A stretch of DNA of 64,000 bases from Macrocystis pyrifera (Eukaryota; Sar; Phaeophyceae; Laminariales; Laminariaceae), in NCBI GenBank assembly GCA_031763025.1, contig JASSKH010000011.1:13900678-13964677 (forward strand). The letters are read 5' to 3'. A program made the position numbers and the translations under genes. Positions 21,976 through 32,779 of the stretch are shown piece after piece; the first letter of the stretch is position 1, and each line of letters begins with the position of its first letter. The notes under the pieces were generated by a model that saw nothing but the letters and a program-made list of their open reading frames with translations, ran no database searches and had not been told where the DNA came from.

Positions 21976-24149
21976 AAAAAAAACATAGGTGGGTGTATGC
22001 CATCTACAGCAGTAGTATCATATTTTCACACAAGCATTGCAAGGGGCTACGCCGGCGGCCTGAACGGCCGCCGGTCGCAGACTCGCGTGATGAGAGCAAA
22101 ATGTAGAGGAGGAGGCTGAGACTCGATGCCAAGAGACTGAGAGCGTGCGGTCCACGATCCAGACCTTACTAATAAAATAGGAACGAAGTCTAGCCGGTTC
22201 GCAGTCCCCCCATATTGACTGACAAGGAATGGGGTCGTTCTGTATATAGCTTGTTCACCACATACCAGTTATACCTGGTATAAAGCATACTTTCGGGCGC
22301 TTTCCCCCCTTATCCCGTTGGCATACAGATGCTCCACCCACCGTTTTGGCCGACGTACAGGTACTGCTGTAGGCGGAGAGAGCTGCTTTCTTGTTCTTGC
22401 TGTTCGTCGCTGCGATCGTCGAGTAGAGAAGACGGGCTATAAGCGGGAGCGCGAATGACCTTGCTCCGTGGAAGGAGGTGAAAGAGGCAGATATACCCCT
22501 CGTTCCTGCTACGAACACATGTGAAATCTACTGCCTGAACATAAGGCATTTGATTGTCTTTGCACCAAAACGTTATTTAACGCTATTACAGGTATTGTTG
22601 TTGTCCTCACATCAAATATCAAAATCAAGGAGTCCGTGGTCCCACATATTATATGCTGGAGCCCTGTTATGGAAGATCCGAAACATCATAAAAATTCAAA
22701 ATTCAATTGGGAAGCATGACGCTTCCCAACAAAAAATACTGAAAAATTCACAACACAAATAAGGCGCACACATGAAATGAAACTGAAAACTGTATTATCA
22801 ATAAGATGGCCGCGGGTATCCACTCAACTACAACATAGGGTTCCCTCCGTTCCAACAACGGAGAAAATCGTGGCTACTGACTACAGGGAGGGGTTGCTGT
22901 CTGGAGTCCTGAGTGCTGCCTGCACCGCCACGAAACGTACAGCAGTGTTCGTAAACATGTATAGAGAGGAACACCTCGCATGTGTGTGTTCTTCACAATT
23001 AGGGGACGCTGGTACTCAAGCGTCCCCTGGTTCCCGGGTTTCCGGTGAATCTAATATCTAGATGTTTTATCTGGGGAACGTAAAAATATATCACTAGTTT
23101 AAGATGCTGCGTGTACAACTTTCGGCTGGTTCGTGCTTGCCAGAGAGTAACGGTGACTTGAAAGAGCTTCATCACAGCAGTTTGTTGTGTTTCTCTCGAG
23201 ATTGATCTCCCTCCCGTTCTCAACGGAGGCCTACATCTCGACGTAAAGGTGCTGGTGTGGTCGAAATTAGTCGAAACGAAATTGGGGGTGCACAAAGTAA
23301 GACAACAACCAACCCCCGACCAACCTTAACTGAACGTTTGCACCCCACTTGCGGACAGCTGACAGCTCCTCACAGGATACTACAGCACGCGAAAATGAGA
23401 GATGCTCTTGGTGGGTTGTGTGAGAGTATCGGGTGCGCCAGACGGCCGTCGTAGGCACTCAGAAGCGACTCACGAGGTTCGTGTACTCGAAGTTGCGAGC
23501 GAGTAGCACAAAAAGCTCGCAAATACGCTAAAAGTTTCATTTTACGCAAGGGAGTACCAGGTATATCACAATGGGAAGGCTTGTGAGGAGACTCTGGAAC
23601 AGATCGAGAAACAATCCGTGTTTTGTTGTGAACGGGCGAATTGCGAATTTAGAGGTTGAAATATTCTATGATTGATGAGCGAAAACCAACGCATACTTTA
23701 CGTGTATCCCTGAGGTCAGGGACTAGCCGAAACGAAACTAAGCTTGAGCAGTTTAAGCGGACGTCGAAAAATACGATGTAATTGATAAGTCCAATATTTA
23801 GAAACCTGGTGAACAAGAAGAGAGCTCGCACACGTAATCATTCTCACACAGTTCGACAAGCACAGCAATCTCAAACGGGAAGCGCGCGACCTCAGCTCAC
23901 CAGTGAACTACGTGATAAAGAGCAAAACCTTCCTGAAAAATTGAAGGTCAATCTACCAGAATTTCCGTAGTTTCTCCCCCCCACCCACCCCTTTTCTTTC
24001 GAAGGTGGAGGAAAGGAGTTGCTACGAAGTAACAACATTCTGTTAATCTGAATACTGTCAGGAGTTGGAATGGTCGAAGACCATTTGGGGTACTCGGTCG
24101 TCCGAGACCTCACAGTAGGCCCCAGTCGAGGGGGCCCAAGGGAGGGAGT
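21976..24149. other. Unannotated sequence
   Basis: About 2.2 kb without a recognised gene or clear repeat. Minus-strand frames at 22255-22550 and 22999-23295 lack family features. Small A-rich tracts occur at 22690-22790. Confidence 0.4.
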
Positions 24150-24235
24150 AATAGGACTATTACATGGAGTAATAGAGAGGACTATTACATGGAGTAATAC
24201 ATGGAGTAATAGAGGCTGTTACACGGAGTAACAGG
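24150..24235. repeat. Short minisatellite with palindromic unit
   Basis: The motif GGACTATTACATGGAGTAATA and truncated variants repeat about four times. Each unit contains the inverted pair TATTAC/GTAATA, so the strand can fold. Confidence 0.75.
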
Positions 24236-24559
24236 GTGGCGGTACGGTTTGAACATGGAAAACCGTCAGTAACGTCGGTTGCATGCCGAACAATGCAAAA
24301 CTCCCTCCCACGTCTCAGAGAAAAAGAATAACAACAACCCAATTCGAAAGATAAAAAACAAAGGCTACATCACCGACGATGCAGCAATGGCCTTTACTAC
24401 TACCAGGTAATACGGAGAACCACACCAAATAGGACCTACGATACAAACAAAAACCTATACGTTTCCCTATTTTTACTTTTTTTTTTACTGTTACAATAAT
24501 ACTTTTGGTCTTGTTTACTATTATGTCCCCCGTATATTTTTATTTTATTTTTTATTTTA
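24236..24559. other. AT-rich sequence next to SINE S2
   Basis: No gene was seen. The right part is T-rich (TTTTATTTTATTTTTTATTTT near 24540-24565) and is probably the poly(A)-type tail side of the minus-strand SINE S2. Confidence 0.4.
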
Positions 24560-24564
24560 TTTTA

Positions 24565-24875
24565 CTCATCACTTTCACTTTCCAGCCTAATTCGTAAGAG
24601 GTGTTACCCTCGACGACCTTCTGGACAAGCCGTGGTCACAGGTGTCTTCCCTTCTCCCCCCCGGTACGTGCCTTTAATTTTATCGCGCATAGGGTTCAGC
24701 ATTCCCACTGCTCGTCGATTTTCATCGAATGTAGCTAACTCACGCTCTCGCGCTTTCCGCTAATCAATCTCTTTGATGCAAGAAACAGCCCCTACGAGCA
24801 TGCACTCGGTGAGACTCGAACCCACGAAATTGATCTTGACAGGCACGCGGACCACCTACCAAGCCACCGGGGTTA
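24565..24875 (-). mobile_element. tRNA-derived SINE, copy S2
   Basis: On the minus strand the A-box TGGCTTGGTAGGTGG (24852-24867) is followed by the B-box GGGTTCGAGTCTC (24811-24823). The body then runs through GTACCGGGGGGGAGAAGG and TTGTCCAGAAGGTCGTCG to TGGAAAGTGAAAGTGATGAG and an A-rich tail. The arm CGTGGG-TTCGAGT-CTCACC can fold as a tRNA T-arm. Confidence 0.85.
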
Positions 24876-24879
24876 TATA

Positions 24880-25035
24880 GAAATTGGTGGTATCGAGGCG
24901 CGACCTCAATAATACCAGCAGTAGCAGTAGTAGTAGTCATATCTGCGACGCATCAGTGCAGGGCGACTACGGATTATTATTCCGTGTTGTGCTGAACCAA
25001 CACGAACAAACATCTACGTACGTACGTACGCGGTC
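24880..25035. repeat. Dispersed repeat, first copy (second at 28.82-28.96 kb)
   Basis: The sequence from AATTGGTGGTATCGAGGCGC to AACCAACACGAACAAACATC matches 28823-28950 in direct orientation. Its identity is unknown. The two copies flank a LINE/SINE-rich segment. Confidence 0.75.
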
Positions 25036-26377
25036 GTATGTATATGTGTGTGTTCTTCACATTATACCGTTCTGCTACTCGTCGACATCCAGCAAGAAGA
25101 CCAGTGTCCGTGCTGATTCTTCACCCTAGAAAGATACGAGCTCTCTCTGTGGTCACAGACTACGACACAGAGATAACACCGTAATGCATTAATAGTTTAC
25201 GCAATACCATGCCTTCGCACAAGGTGCGGCCGGCACAACATACAATGTACATACGTACGCCAGCAACAAAAATACACCATAAAGAAAGAGAAACAACGTA
25301 GAAACCAAACCGAAAAAAAGAAAAAGAAAAGGAGAAGAATCCCAAATAACCTAAATAAGATGGGAAGCCAAAGCTCGGACACATACATACATACATACAT
25401 ACCCCGAGCATGAGCCAAAATGGACGTGCAAGGGGGAAGAAACGGGAAGGAAAAAGGGAAATATGCATCCCGGGGAACACTTAACTACCAAGTAAAAAGA
25501 GAAAGAATGAGTGGGCCAAAATACGCTCGTCACCCACCACCCACTATGTAGTACTTCTTTCACAAGGAAGGATAAAAGAAGGGGAAAATATAGGAAAAAG
25601 TTATGTCATGGAAACAAAACAAAGGCCAAGGCAATACATACCGAACGGCCGCAGCAGTTGGCGGTACGAGTAGCAAACAAAGAAAAGTCCAACCTATTAG
25701 TCGGCCTGGTACCTTGCTACCCTGTCTGCGGTCTCTTTCCTACTACTACTCTCTTCTACCACCACCACCACCACCCACCGCGGTTTCCCTTCTACTCCTC
25801 CTCCCGTCCCCCCCCCTGCCCCCATACACTCGTTGTACGGTGTTCCTTCTACCCCTCCTGCTGTTGTATCTCCTCCCGTTCCCTTTCACACTATCCGCAG
25901 CGGATACGCGGCGCTGTCTATACCCAGCTTTGCCTCAGCCTCGTGCCACCTGCCCATAAACCGTTCAGCTGCTTCGAGGATTCCCCGGTACCACTTTCCC
26001 GTCTGTTTTGCTGCAGTGGGCCACAGTGCGGTCCCAACTCCAAAGAAGAAGGGGGAGTCTTCCGTTGATCCCTCGGTGGCTTTGAACACTCTAAGGTCCT
26101 CAGCAATAGCCCTAGGCCAAGTCTTGAGCTGCCCGCCTGGTTTCGGGCTCTCCCCATCAGCGATCGTCCCTAACATCAACCGACTGGCTTGGCATTCGCC
26201 CCTCGTGTTGCCGCACCAAAGCCCCTGCGAAGAAGAGTCGCCGTTTACGGATAGTCGTTTCGATACTTTCGCATCGTGTTATCCTGAGCGCCTTCTTCGC
26301 GTACGAGAGGGTGGTGTAGTCGGTGCGTAGTCGGCGCTGGAAGCCATTGACTCGCAGAAGGACTTTGTGGTGGGCAC
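25036..26377 (-). mobile_element. LINE copy L3 (3' UTR and C-terminal coding remnant)
   Basis: Minus strand: C-terminal ORF2 remnant at about 26377-25690, 3' UTR at 25690-25040, ending in a (CA)n tail. It matches L1, L2 and L4. The 5' end abuts the 22-bp T run that forms the poly(A) tail of SINE S3, so either the LINE inserted at the SINE tail or the SINE inserted into the LINE and further loss followed. Confidence 0.85.
25690..26370 (-). pseudogene. LINE ORF2 C-terminal remnant in copy L3
   Basis: Minus-strand frames include GGQLKTWPRAIAEDLRVFKA, then FFFGVGTALWPTAAKQTGKW, then YRGILEAAERFMGRWHEAE, matching the L2 and L4 products. An upstream piece in another frame (FQRRLRTDYTTLSYAKKALR) matches the sequence after the L2 reverse transcriptase. 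Several frameshifts are present. Confidence 0.75.
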
Positions 26378-26705
26378 TTTTTTTTTTTTTTTTTTTTTTA
26401 TCATCACTTTTACTTTCCAGCCCACTCGTAGGAGGTTTTATCCTCGACGATCTTCTGGACAAGCCGTGGTCACAGGTGTCGTCCCTTCTCCCCCCCGGTA
26501 CGTGCCTTTAGTTTTTATCGCGCATAGGGTTCAGCATTCCCGCTGCTCGTCGATTTTCATCGAATGTACAGCTAACTCACGCTCTCGCGCTTTCCGCTAA
26601 TCAATTTAATGCAAAAAAAAGTCCCTATGAGCATGCACTCGGTGAGACTCGAACTCACGAAATTGATCTTGATAGGCTCGCGGACCACCTACCAAGCCAC
26701 CGGGG
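26378..26705 (-). mobile_element. tRNA-derived SINE, copy S3, with 22-nt poly(A) tail
   Basis: Minus strand: A box TGGCTTGGTAGGTGG at about 26685-26700, B box GAGTTCGAGTCTC at 26644-26656, and the same body as S2. It ends in an uninterrupted A tail (T run at 26378-26399 on the plus strand). The head directly abuts the 3' (CA)n end of LINE L4. Confidence 0.88.
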
Positions 26706-26714
26706 GCGCCGATA

Positions 26715-27852
26715 TGTGTGTGTGTGTGTTCTTCACATTAAACCGTTCTTCTACTCGTCGACATCCAGCAAGCCCAATGTCCGTGCTGATTCTTCACCCT
26801 AGAAATATACGAGCTCTGTGGTCACAGACTACGACACAGAGATAACACATCGTAATGCATTAATAGCCTACGTAATACCATGCCTTCGCACTAGGTGCGG
26901 CCGACACAACATACATACATACGCCAGCAACCAAAATACACCATAAAGAAAGAGAAGCAACGAAAAAACCAAACCGAAAAAGAACAAGAAAAAGAAAAAT
27001 AAAAGGAGAAGAATCCCAAATAAATAAATAAGATGGGAAGCCAAAGCTCAGACACATACATACTTACCCCGAGCATGAGCCAAAAGGGACGTGCAAGGGG
27101 AAAGATACGAGAAGGAAAAGGGGACTATGCATCCCGGTGAACACTTAACTAAGTAGAAAGAGCAATAGTGAGTGGGCCAAAATACGCTCGTCACCCACCC
27201 ACTATGTAGTACTTCTTTCATAAGGATAAGAAGGGAAAAAAATCAAAATGCATACCGAACGGCCGCAGCAGTTGGCGGTACGAGTAGCAAAGAAAAGTCC
27301 AACCTATTAGTCGGCCTGGTACCTTACTACCCTATCTGCGGTCTCTCTGCTACTCTCTTCTACCGCGGTTTCCCTTCTACTCCTCCTGTTCCCCCCCCTG
27401 CCCCCATACACTTGTACGGTGTTCCCTCTACCCCTCCTGCTGTTACCCCTCCCCCCATTCCCTCTAATACTACCTGCAGCGGATGCACGGCGCTGTCTAC
27501 TCAGCTTTGCCTCAGCCTCGTGCCACCTGCCCATGAACTGTTCAGCTGCTTCGAGGATTCCCCGGTACCACTTTCCCGTCTGTTTTGCTGCAGTGGGCCA
27601 CAGTGCGGTCCCAACTCCAAAGACTAAGGGGGAGTCTTCCGTTGATCCCTCGATGGCTTTGAACACTCTAAGGTCCTCAGCAATTGCCCTAGGCCAAGTC
27701 TTGGTCTGCCCGCCTGGTTTCGGGCTCCCCCCACCAGCGATCGTCCCGAACATCAACCGACTGGGCAATCACCCCTCGTGTTGCCGCACCACAGCCCCCG
27801 CAAAGAAGAGTCGCCGTTTACGGATGGTCGTTTCGATACTTTCGCATCGTGT
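26715..27852 (-). mobile_element. LINE copy L4 (3' UTR and C-terminal coding remnant)
   Basis: The 3' end at 26715 is a (CA)n tail. The UTR covers 26722-27300 and the coding remnant 27307-27850 on the minus strand. After about 27852 the sequence no longer matches other copies, marking the 5' truncation point. The UTR is nearly identical to L5. Confidence 0.85.
27307..27850 (-). pseudogene. LINE ORF2 C-terminal remnant in copy L4
   Basis: The longest intact copy of this C-terminal block on the minus strand: SRLMFGTIAGGGSPKPGG, TWPRAIAEDLRVFKAIEGS, WYRGILEAAEQFMGRWHEAE, then a basic Gly/Arg-rich tail ending before a stop at 27307. Upstream parts (CESIETTIRKRRLFFAG) are in another frame. The basic tail could bind nucleic acid; this is inference. 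Confidence 0.75.
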
Positions 27853-28304
27853 TATATACACATTGTCGGATGGCAAGCATAATACTAATAAACTTGGCGC
27901 TGATTGGTCCCTGGCCCAAACAAACATGTTCAGTTCGTTCTTCAGGTTACGAGAAAATAAACTTTTTCTTTTTTTTTATCCTCCGGCGGATTGGTAAAAC
28001 TAAAGCTTAAGCTCACCACACTTCCACGTTCCAATTTCGTGCCGTGTTTCAATTTAGCCCAGTTGCGCTCGTTGACCCGACCTGACCCCCGAGAGGAAAA
28101 TGGTTAAACCACTGACCTACCATGACACATAAGGTAGCTCACTCAGTGGTTTTGCTACGACTACTCGTCATATGACATGTCGTACAATTTGAACCCAATG
28201 CCATAATAAAAAAGGTTGACGGCTGGGAATCGAAAAGCCATTCGACAACACGAACAGCAACATTTCAGCGCGTCCTACCCGTCAGCGCAGCCGAGTAAAA
28301 AAAA
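27853..28304. other. Unannotated sequence
   Basis: No gene recognised. T-rich near 27962-27977 and A-rich just before the MITE at 28297-28304. Confidence 0.4.
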
Positions 28305-28638
28305 GAGTAGTGGACAAACCTTGATAGTAGATCTTCCTGGGGTAGCTAATTTGGCACTCTGATTGGCTAGGGGTATGTTTTACGCGGCTTAATCAACTTT
28401 CGAGTCTTTCCCAGCCACAGCATCCCGAATCAGCCCGAGTCAACCTAAAGTCTTCCCAAGCTCAGTATCCACGCCGGCCGAGCCAACCTAGAGTCTTAAC
28501 AAGCACAGCATCCCAGCACTGACCACTAGCATAGGGTTCGGGTTAGGGTTAGGGTTCGGGTTCGGGTCGGAAGGTCGGCTTCAGGTGTCCAACACAAAAC
28601 CCCCCTAAAGATCTACTATCAAGGTTTGTCCACCCCTC
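28305..28638. mobile_element. MITE with 31-bp terminal inverted repeats carrying a telomere-like tract
   Basis: The left terminus 28305-28335 (GAGTAGTGGACAAACC...) and the right terminus 28608-28638 are inverted complements over 31 bp with two mismatches. The GTGGACAAACC core resembles hAT-type ends. Flanks are A8 on the left and AAAAAACA on the right, compatible with an 8-bp duplication but low in information. Inside are imperfect 45-55 bp repeats around CAGCATCCC/AGTCTT and the tract at 28533-28568. No coding sequence. Confidence 0.82.
28533..28568 (+). repeat. Interstitial telomere-like repeat (TTAGGG/TTCGGG)
   Basis: Six units alternate TTCGGG and TTAGGG. The tract lies near the right end of the MITE. 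It is short and mixed, so it is not a chromosome end. Confidence 0.85.
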
Positions 28639-28819
28639 AAAAAACATAGATCCGATGTGGCGACTGGTACAGCGTAGCATGTATCTGATACGTACGTGCG
28701 CGGACCTCACCTTTTTATTTTCTCTCTGGTGTAATATAATGTTAAGAGTACTATTATTCTCTACCTGTTTTTGTTTTTTTCCGAGGTATTCTTCCACCCC
28801 AGAGTTACTATTAATATAA

Positions 28820-28960
28820 TAGTAATTGGTGGTAATGAGGCGCGACCTCAGTAATACCTGCAGCATAGTCATATCTGCGATGCATCATGCTGGGCGAATA
28901 CGGATTATTCTGTTTTGTGCTGAACCAACACGAACGAACATCTACCTACCACACCGTCGT
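28820..28960. repeat. Dispersed repeat, second copy (first at 24.88-25.03 kb)
   Basis: Direct copy of the repeat beginning AATTGGTGGTAATGAGGCGC and passing GCTGAACCAACACGAAC. Not classified. Confidence 0.75.
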
Positions 28961-29159
28961 TGGTTGGTGAATCTCAATATTATCGTAAATGTTCTTGGCC
29001 TCTTCTGCTCTTGATATATGACAAATATAGGGCAGTACGCACACACCTTAAACAACTACTGGATTTTGTCGTGCGCATCCTGGTTTCCACCTCGAAATCC
29101 GGCATAATAATTTGAAGACGAAAAATCTGCACTGCTGCGACCACAAAACCTGTACGAGT

Positions 29160-29255
29160 ATTCGTGTTGTATCTTTCAGGGATTCAAGAATCGGCACGGG
29201 CACTGATTGTGCTGGATGTCGACGGTTAGAAAGAACACACAAACACACATACCTA
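29160..29255 (+). repeat. LINE 3'-tail remnant
   Basis: AAGAATCGGCACGGGCACTG, then ATTGTGCTGGATGTCGACGG and AAAGAACACACAAACACACA match the conserved 3' end of the LINE family in plus orientation. No upstream LINE sequence is attached. Confidence 0.7.
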
Positions 29256-29289
29256 ACGTGTCTTTTCCAACAGCAGTGTTTTCAGGTTG

Positions 29290-29628
29290 AAATTTAGCAT
29301 AATTTGAAGACGAAAAATCTGCATCTGAAATGTTTTGTCCAACAGAAAGAGTTTTGTTCTCGTATCAGGTGCCACCACTACTTGTACCATCTACAGCAGC
29401 AGCGTTCCTCCAGGAAAAAAACAGCAGCAGTAGTAGCAATAGGACGCACGAGGCCAGGGTCAGCGTCGCTGTACGCTCGGCTTGCCAATCTAACCCTTGA
29501 GCTCTTTGTACACGTACTCGATTTTGTTCTGTGTTGGTTCCGAACTCGAAATTCATAATAATAATTTGAAGACGAAAAATCTGGACATGTCATGCTCTGT
29601 CCAAGAGAGAGAAAACTTATCGTATTAG
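29290..29628. repeat. 229-bp family repeat, left part, split by the hAT
   Basis: Contains the diagnostic blocks AATTTGAAGACGAAAAATCTG, TTTTGTCCAACAGAAAGAG, CACGAGGCCAGGGTCAGCGT and CGCTGTACGCTCGGCTTG. The same blocks occur at 36040-36240, 39940-40400 and 41394-41500. The hAT at 29629 interrupts the unit, which resumes at 36038. Confidence 0.8.
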
Positions 29629-29879
29629 GGCCGCTCCTGACGAACCGAAAAAAAAAAAATCACGATTCGTGACTTTTTGGCATGCCGGAGATCACGATCC
29701 GTGACATTTCAGTTCTAACGCGACGAAAAACGCCGAAAAACGTCGCGTTTCGTGATATTTTCAAATAGTAAAAAATCCGATATTTTTAAAAGGGTGGTGC
29801 TCGGAAACGATATTTCACACGGAACTCAGACGGGACGGTAATATCTTTGGCGGTGATTTTGCTGACGGTAGACGGTATT

Positions 29880-30235
29880 TCGTTATTTGACGGTAACCAA
29901 TTTGACGGAAACGGAAAATCCAAAATATGCCGGTAATATCTCGGCGGAAATAGGACACGACGGAAATTTCGTCGACGGTAGACGGTAGTTCGTTTTTTGA
30001 CGGTACCCAATTTGACGGAAACGGAAAATCCAAAATATGCCGGTAATATCTCGGTGGTAATAGGACACGACGGAAATTCGTTGACGGTAGACGGTAGTTC
30101 GTTTTTTGACGGTAACCAATTTGACGGAAACGGAAAATCCAAAGTATGCCGGTAATATCTCGGCGGTAATAGGACACGATGGAAATTTGTTGACGGTGCA
30201 CGGTAGTACGTTTTTCGGCGGTAGAGCCCTCGGCG
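29880..30235. repeat. Subterminal tandem repeat of the hAT, period 109 bp
   Basis: CCAATTTGACGGAAACGG recurs at 29898, 30007 and 30116. Each is followed by AAAATCC-AARTATGCCGGTAA and later GACGGTAGACGGTAGTTCGT. The three long overlapping minus-strand frames here are repeat artefacts, since 109 is not a multiple of three and each frame reads a different phase. Confidence 0.92.
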
Positions 30236-30607
30236 GAAAGCGGAAAATCTAAATTCGCCGGTATTTGGCATGTACGTGTTGAATATGTGCGTGCCTCGCA
30301 AGCGGGCAGGCTCTCTTTTCTCTTTTCATCACATCGAAATTGAGCAGTCTCATGCAAAGAACAACAGAACAACAAACACCGAAGAAAATATAAAAAAGAA
30401 AATCAGGGGATAGGCCCGACCGAGCCTCGTCTAACTCCCCCCCTCTCATCTGCCATTTTCCATTTGAAACCCAAACTATCATGAGTCGTCCCCGCCTCAC
30501 CCACAACAAGAGCTGCTCGCCTACACGATGCGAACAACTGAAGAATGTAATCGTATGAGGACTTTAGCTACTCGTGATCTCGCTTGGATGGTAACAGGTC
30601 GTGGCAT

Positions 30608-31772
30608 CTAGGAAATCTCAACCACCATGTTTGCCCTCTGCAGCTGCGCCGCCACCGATTGCTGGGCACTCTTGGCTACTCTAGATCGTGCCTGCTCTTT
30701 CGCGGCGTCCAACTCGTGGACCTCGTCAACCATGTGCCTGTTCAGCCGCGCGAACATCATGCGCTCGTCCTTACTTGCACACATGTTGCTGCGCAGCTGA
30801 CCAATGAGGTGGGCGAGCGCTGAAAAATTGCGCTCGGCCTGACAGCTGGTGGCTTCGACTCCATGATACAACCGAGCCAAAAATGCTAGATACGACACTT
30901 CCGCCGGAGACGTGACCGTGCCCGTGTTCGGGCATGCGCTGTCAGTGCCCCGCCGATTCCAAAAACCCAGAAGGTTGAAGTCATCCACGTCTATCTGGTC
31001 CGGCTCCGCCAAGTACACCGGCAGCTCTCGCGCGATTAGCACACGCCGCCCGGTGGTGGCGGAAGCCGGAGGCTGGACCCCACCGCTGCCAGCGCCACCA
31101 ACGGCTGTCGCCACACGTGCCGCACGCCGCTCCTCGAATCTCGAAGGCTTCTCCCTCTTGGCCGCAGGTTCCGCGGGCCCCTCGTCTACCACCGGCGCTG
31201 GCAGAGGCGCAGGCGACGCAGTTGGTGCTTCCGCGAACTCCTCGATCAGCGCGTTGAAGTCCGCTTTGGCGTGGTTTCGGAGGGCGGCAGAGCCGTAGAT
31301 GAGGTGCTCGTCGTCGAGCGACTTTCGCCTCGGGTCCAGCAACGCGCACACACGCTCCACTTTCAGCAACGTCTTCCCCACGCCCTTGTCTTCCATCGCT
31401 TCCAGCAGTACTTCCCGCACTTCTTGCGCTTCCGAGGTAAGGTCCTGCGCGTCGACCCTCTCCGTGGGGATGCCGTCCTCTGGGACGGGCAACACGTTGG
31501 CCTCAGGGACCGGGATCGGCTGCGTTTCCTCTTTCAACATGTCAATCACCTCGCGCATGATAAATATCGCCTGGCTGAGGTGGCTGTCCTTGGCCCCTTG
31601 CATCCGGATCGTGGCCTCGGATACTTTGTCCAGGATGCTGGACACCTCGTTCGTGACGGTCCACTCGTGGGATGTCAGCCTCCGCTCGGCGTTCGGGACT
31701 TGCCGGAAGTACTCGGTGATCGCTTTCTTCAAGCCCAGAAGGCGCACCATCATCTTGAACTGGCTGGTCCAC
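30608..31772 (-). pseudogene. hAT transposase, last exon (C-terminal catalytic part and hATC dimerisation domain)
   Basis: A splice acceptor before 31772 joins this exon to the one ending at 32086, giving R-R-W-T-S-Q-F, the conserved RW block of hAT transposases. Following residues RLLGLKKAITEYF and RRLTSHEWTVTNEVSSILD match the catalytic-domain helices. A Pro/Ala-rich insert sits in the middle. Near the C-terminus the block EVSYLAFLARLYHGVEATSC, then QAERNFSALAHLIGQLRSNM is a clear hATC motif. It ends at a stop at 30608. This exon is open throughout (over 380 codons), but the rest of the gene is broken. Confidence 0.88.
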
Positions 31773-32085
31773 CTATTTTGCAGGGAGGGTCGGGGGCGTC
31801 GGAAGGTGCGGCGGCATCGCAGAGGGCAGAGGTGTCGTAGTTTGTAATTTGTACTCGTATTTGGTACTCCAGTATTTGGTAGTTGGTGTCCCGTATTTTC
31901 ATATTTTCGTGTTTTCGTACATACGCGATGCTAGTATAACGGAACACCAGGCCGTGAGCAGTACAACCACTCTGTGTATATTGTAGAAACGTTTCAGTTC
32001 CGAAGACAGCGTACATATATATGTACAATATATTTTATATTTCCACGAAAGACTCACAATAAAAAAAAAAAACTCGTATATTCAC
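31773..32085 (-). other. Predicted intron of the hAT transposase
   Basis: Donor GGAG|GTGAAT at 32085 and acceptor TGCAAAATAG at 31773-31774 on the minus strand. Joining the exons preserves the frame and rebuilds the RW motif expected at this position. The intron is AT-rich. Confidence 0.7.
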
Positions 32086-32450
32086 CTCCTGTCGTTTCTC
32101 CCGATGAGTTCGTAGACTTCGTGGAGGTCCTCCTCAAGCTGCCGTTGGATGGCCTTCAGCTTGTTGTTGTTGACGGCGTACTGGCTCCAGACGCCGATAC
32201 ATACATGCTGCCAGCTTCTTCATGAGGTCGCCCATCGGTTTGTTCTTGCATTTGGCTGCAGAGCCCGCAATGCCCAGAGCCCAGAACACCGCAGAGTTGA
32301 CGCGGTGGCAGTTGCACTTGATGACCTCCACGCCCAACGCTCGGCACGCGTTCACAACGTTTCCTCCTTGATCCACTGTATGTAAACGCGAGGAAGACGT
32401 CCTTAGGCTCCACGCCCTCGCCCATCATGTCCGTAAAACTCCTTCGTCAG
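32086..32450 (-). pseudogene. hAT transposase, internal exon (D-x-x-x-N / C-x-x-H region), frameshifted
   Basis: An acceptor ACCCGCAG precedes 32450. The exon encodes VDQGGNVVNACRALGVEVIK followed by CNCHRVNSA, the region of the second catalytic aspartate and the C-H motif of hAT transposases, and ends KLKAIQRQLEEDLHEVYEL. The start (MMGEGVEPKDVFLAF), middle and end lie in three different frames, so at least two single-base frameshifts have occurred. Confidence 0.75.
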
Positions 32451-32779
32451 CTGCGGGTTTAGAAACGTGAGACAACAGGAAGAAAGAAGGTGAGTATTCC
32501 AACATTCGAAGGTAAATTAATTAAACAATTGAAAAATATTAACAGCAGTAATAGCAAGTAAAGGTAAACGTCAAAAATAGAAAATGGAAAGTAACTTCGC
32601 AGGATACAGAAAACGATTCACTTTGGGGGCAACTATGTATTTCACGACGGGCTTCGAAGCAACTACCCTGAAGATAAGAGAGGAGAACAACGAAAACAGC
32701 ACGAGTCAATCAAAACTCTCTATACGCCCTCCTAAAAATGCAAAACGAAAAAACAATAAAAAGACCACACATGCCTCAC
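32451..32779 (-). other. Predicted intron of the hAT transposase
   Basis: Bounded by the donor GTGAGG (32774-32779) after the WIEQ codons and the acceptor ACCCGCAG at 32451-32458, minus strand. A-rich on the plus strand. Weak plus-strand frames inside are not gene-like. Confidence 0.6.

Noticed and set aside
28533-28568. Chromosome end or telomere
   Set aside because: Only six mixed units, flanked on both sides by ordinary sequence and lying within a MITE.
29786-30375. Overlapping minus-strand frames of 170-190 codons
   Set aside because: They are successive phases of the 109-bp subterminal tandem repeat of the hAT.
31271-31847. Plus-strand frames of 180-190 codons
   Set aside because: Antisense shadows of the GC-rich hAT transposase exon, which has clear family motifs on the minus strand.
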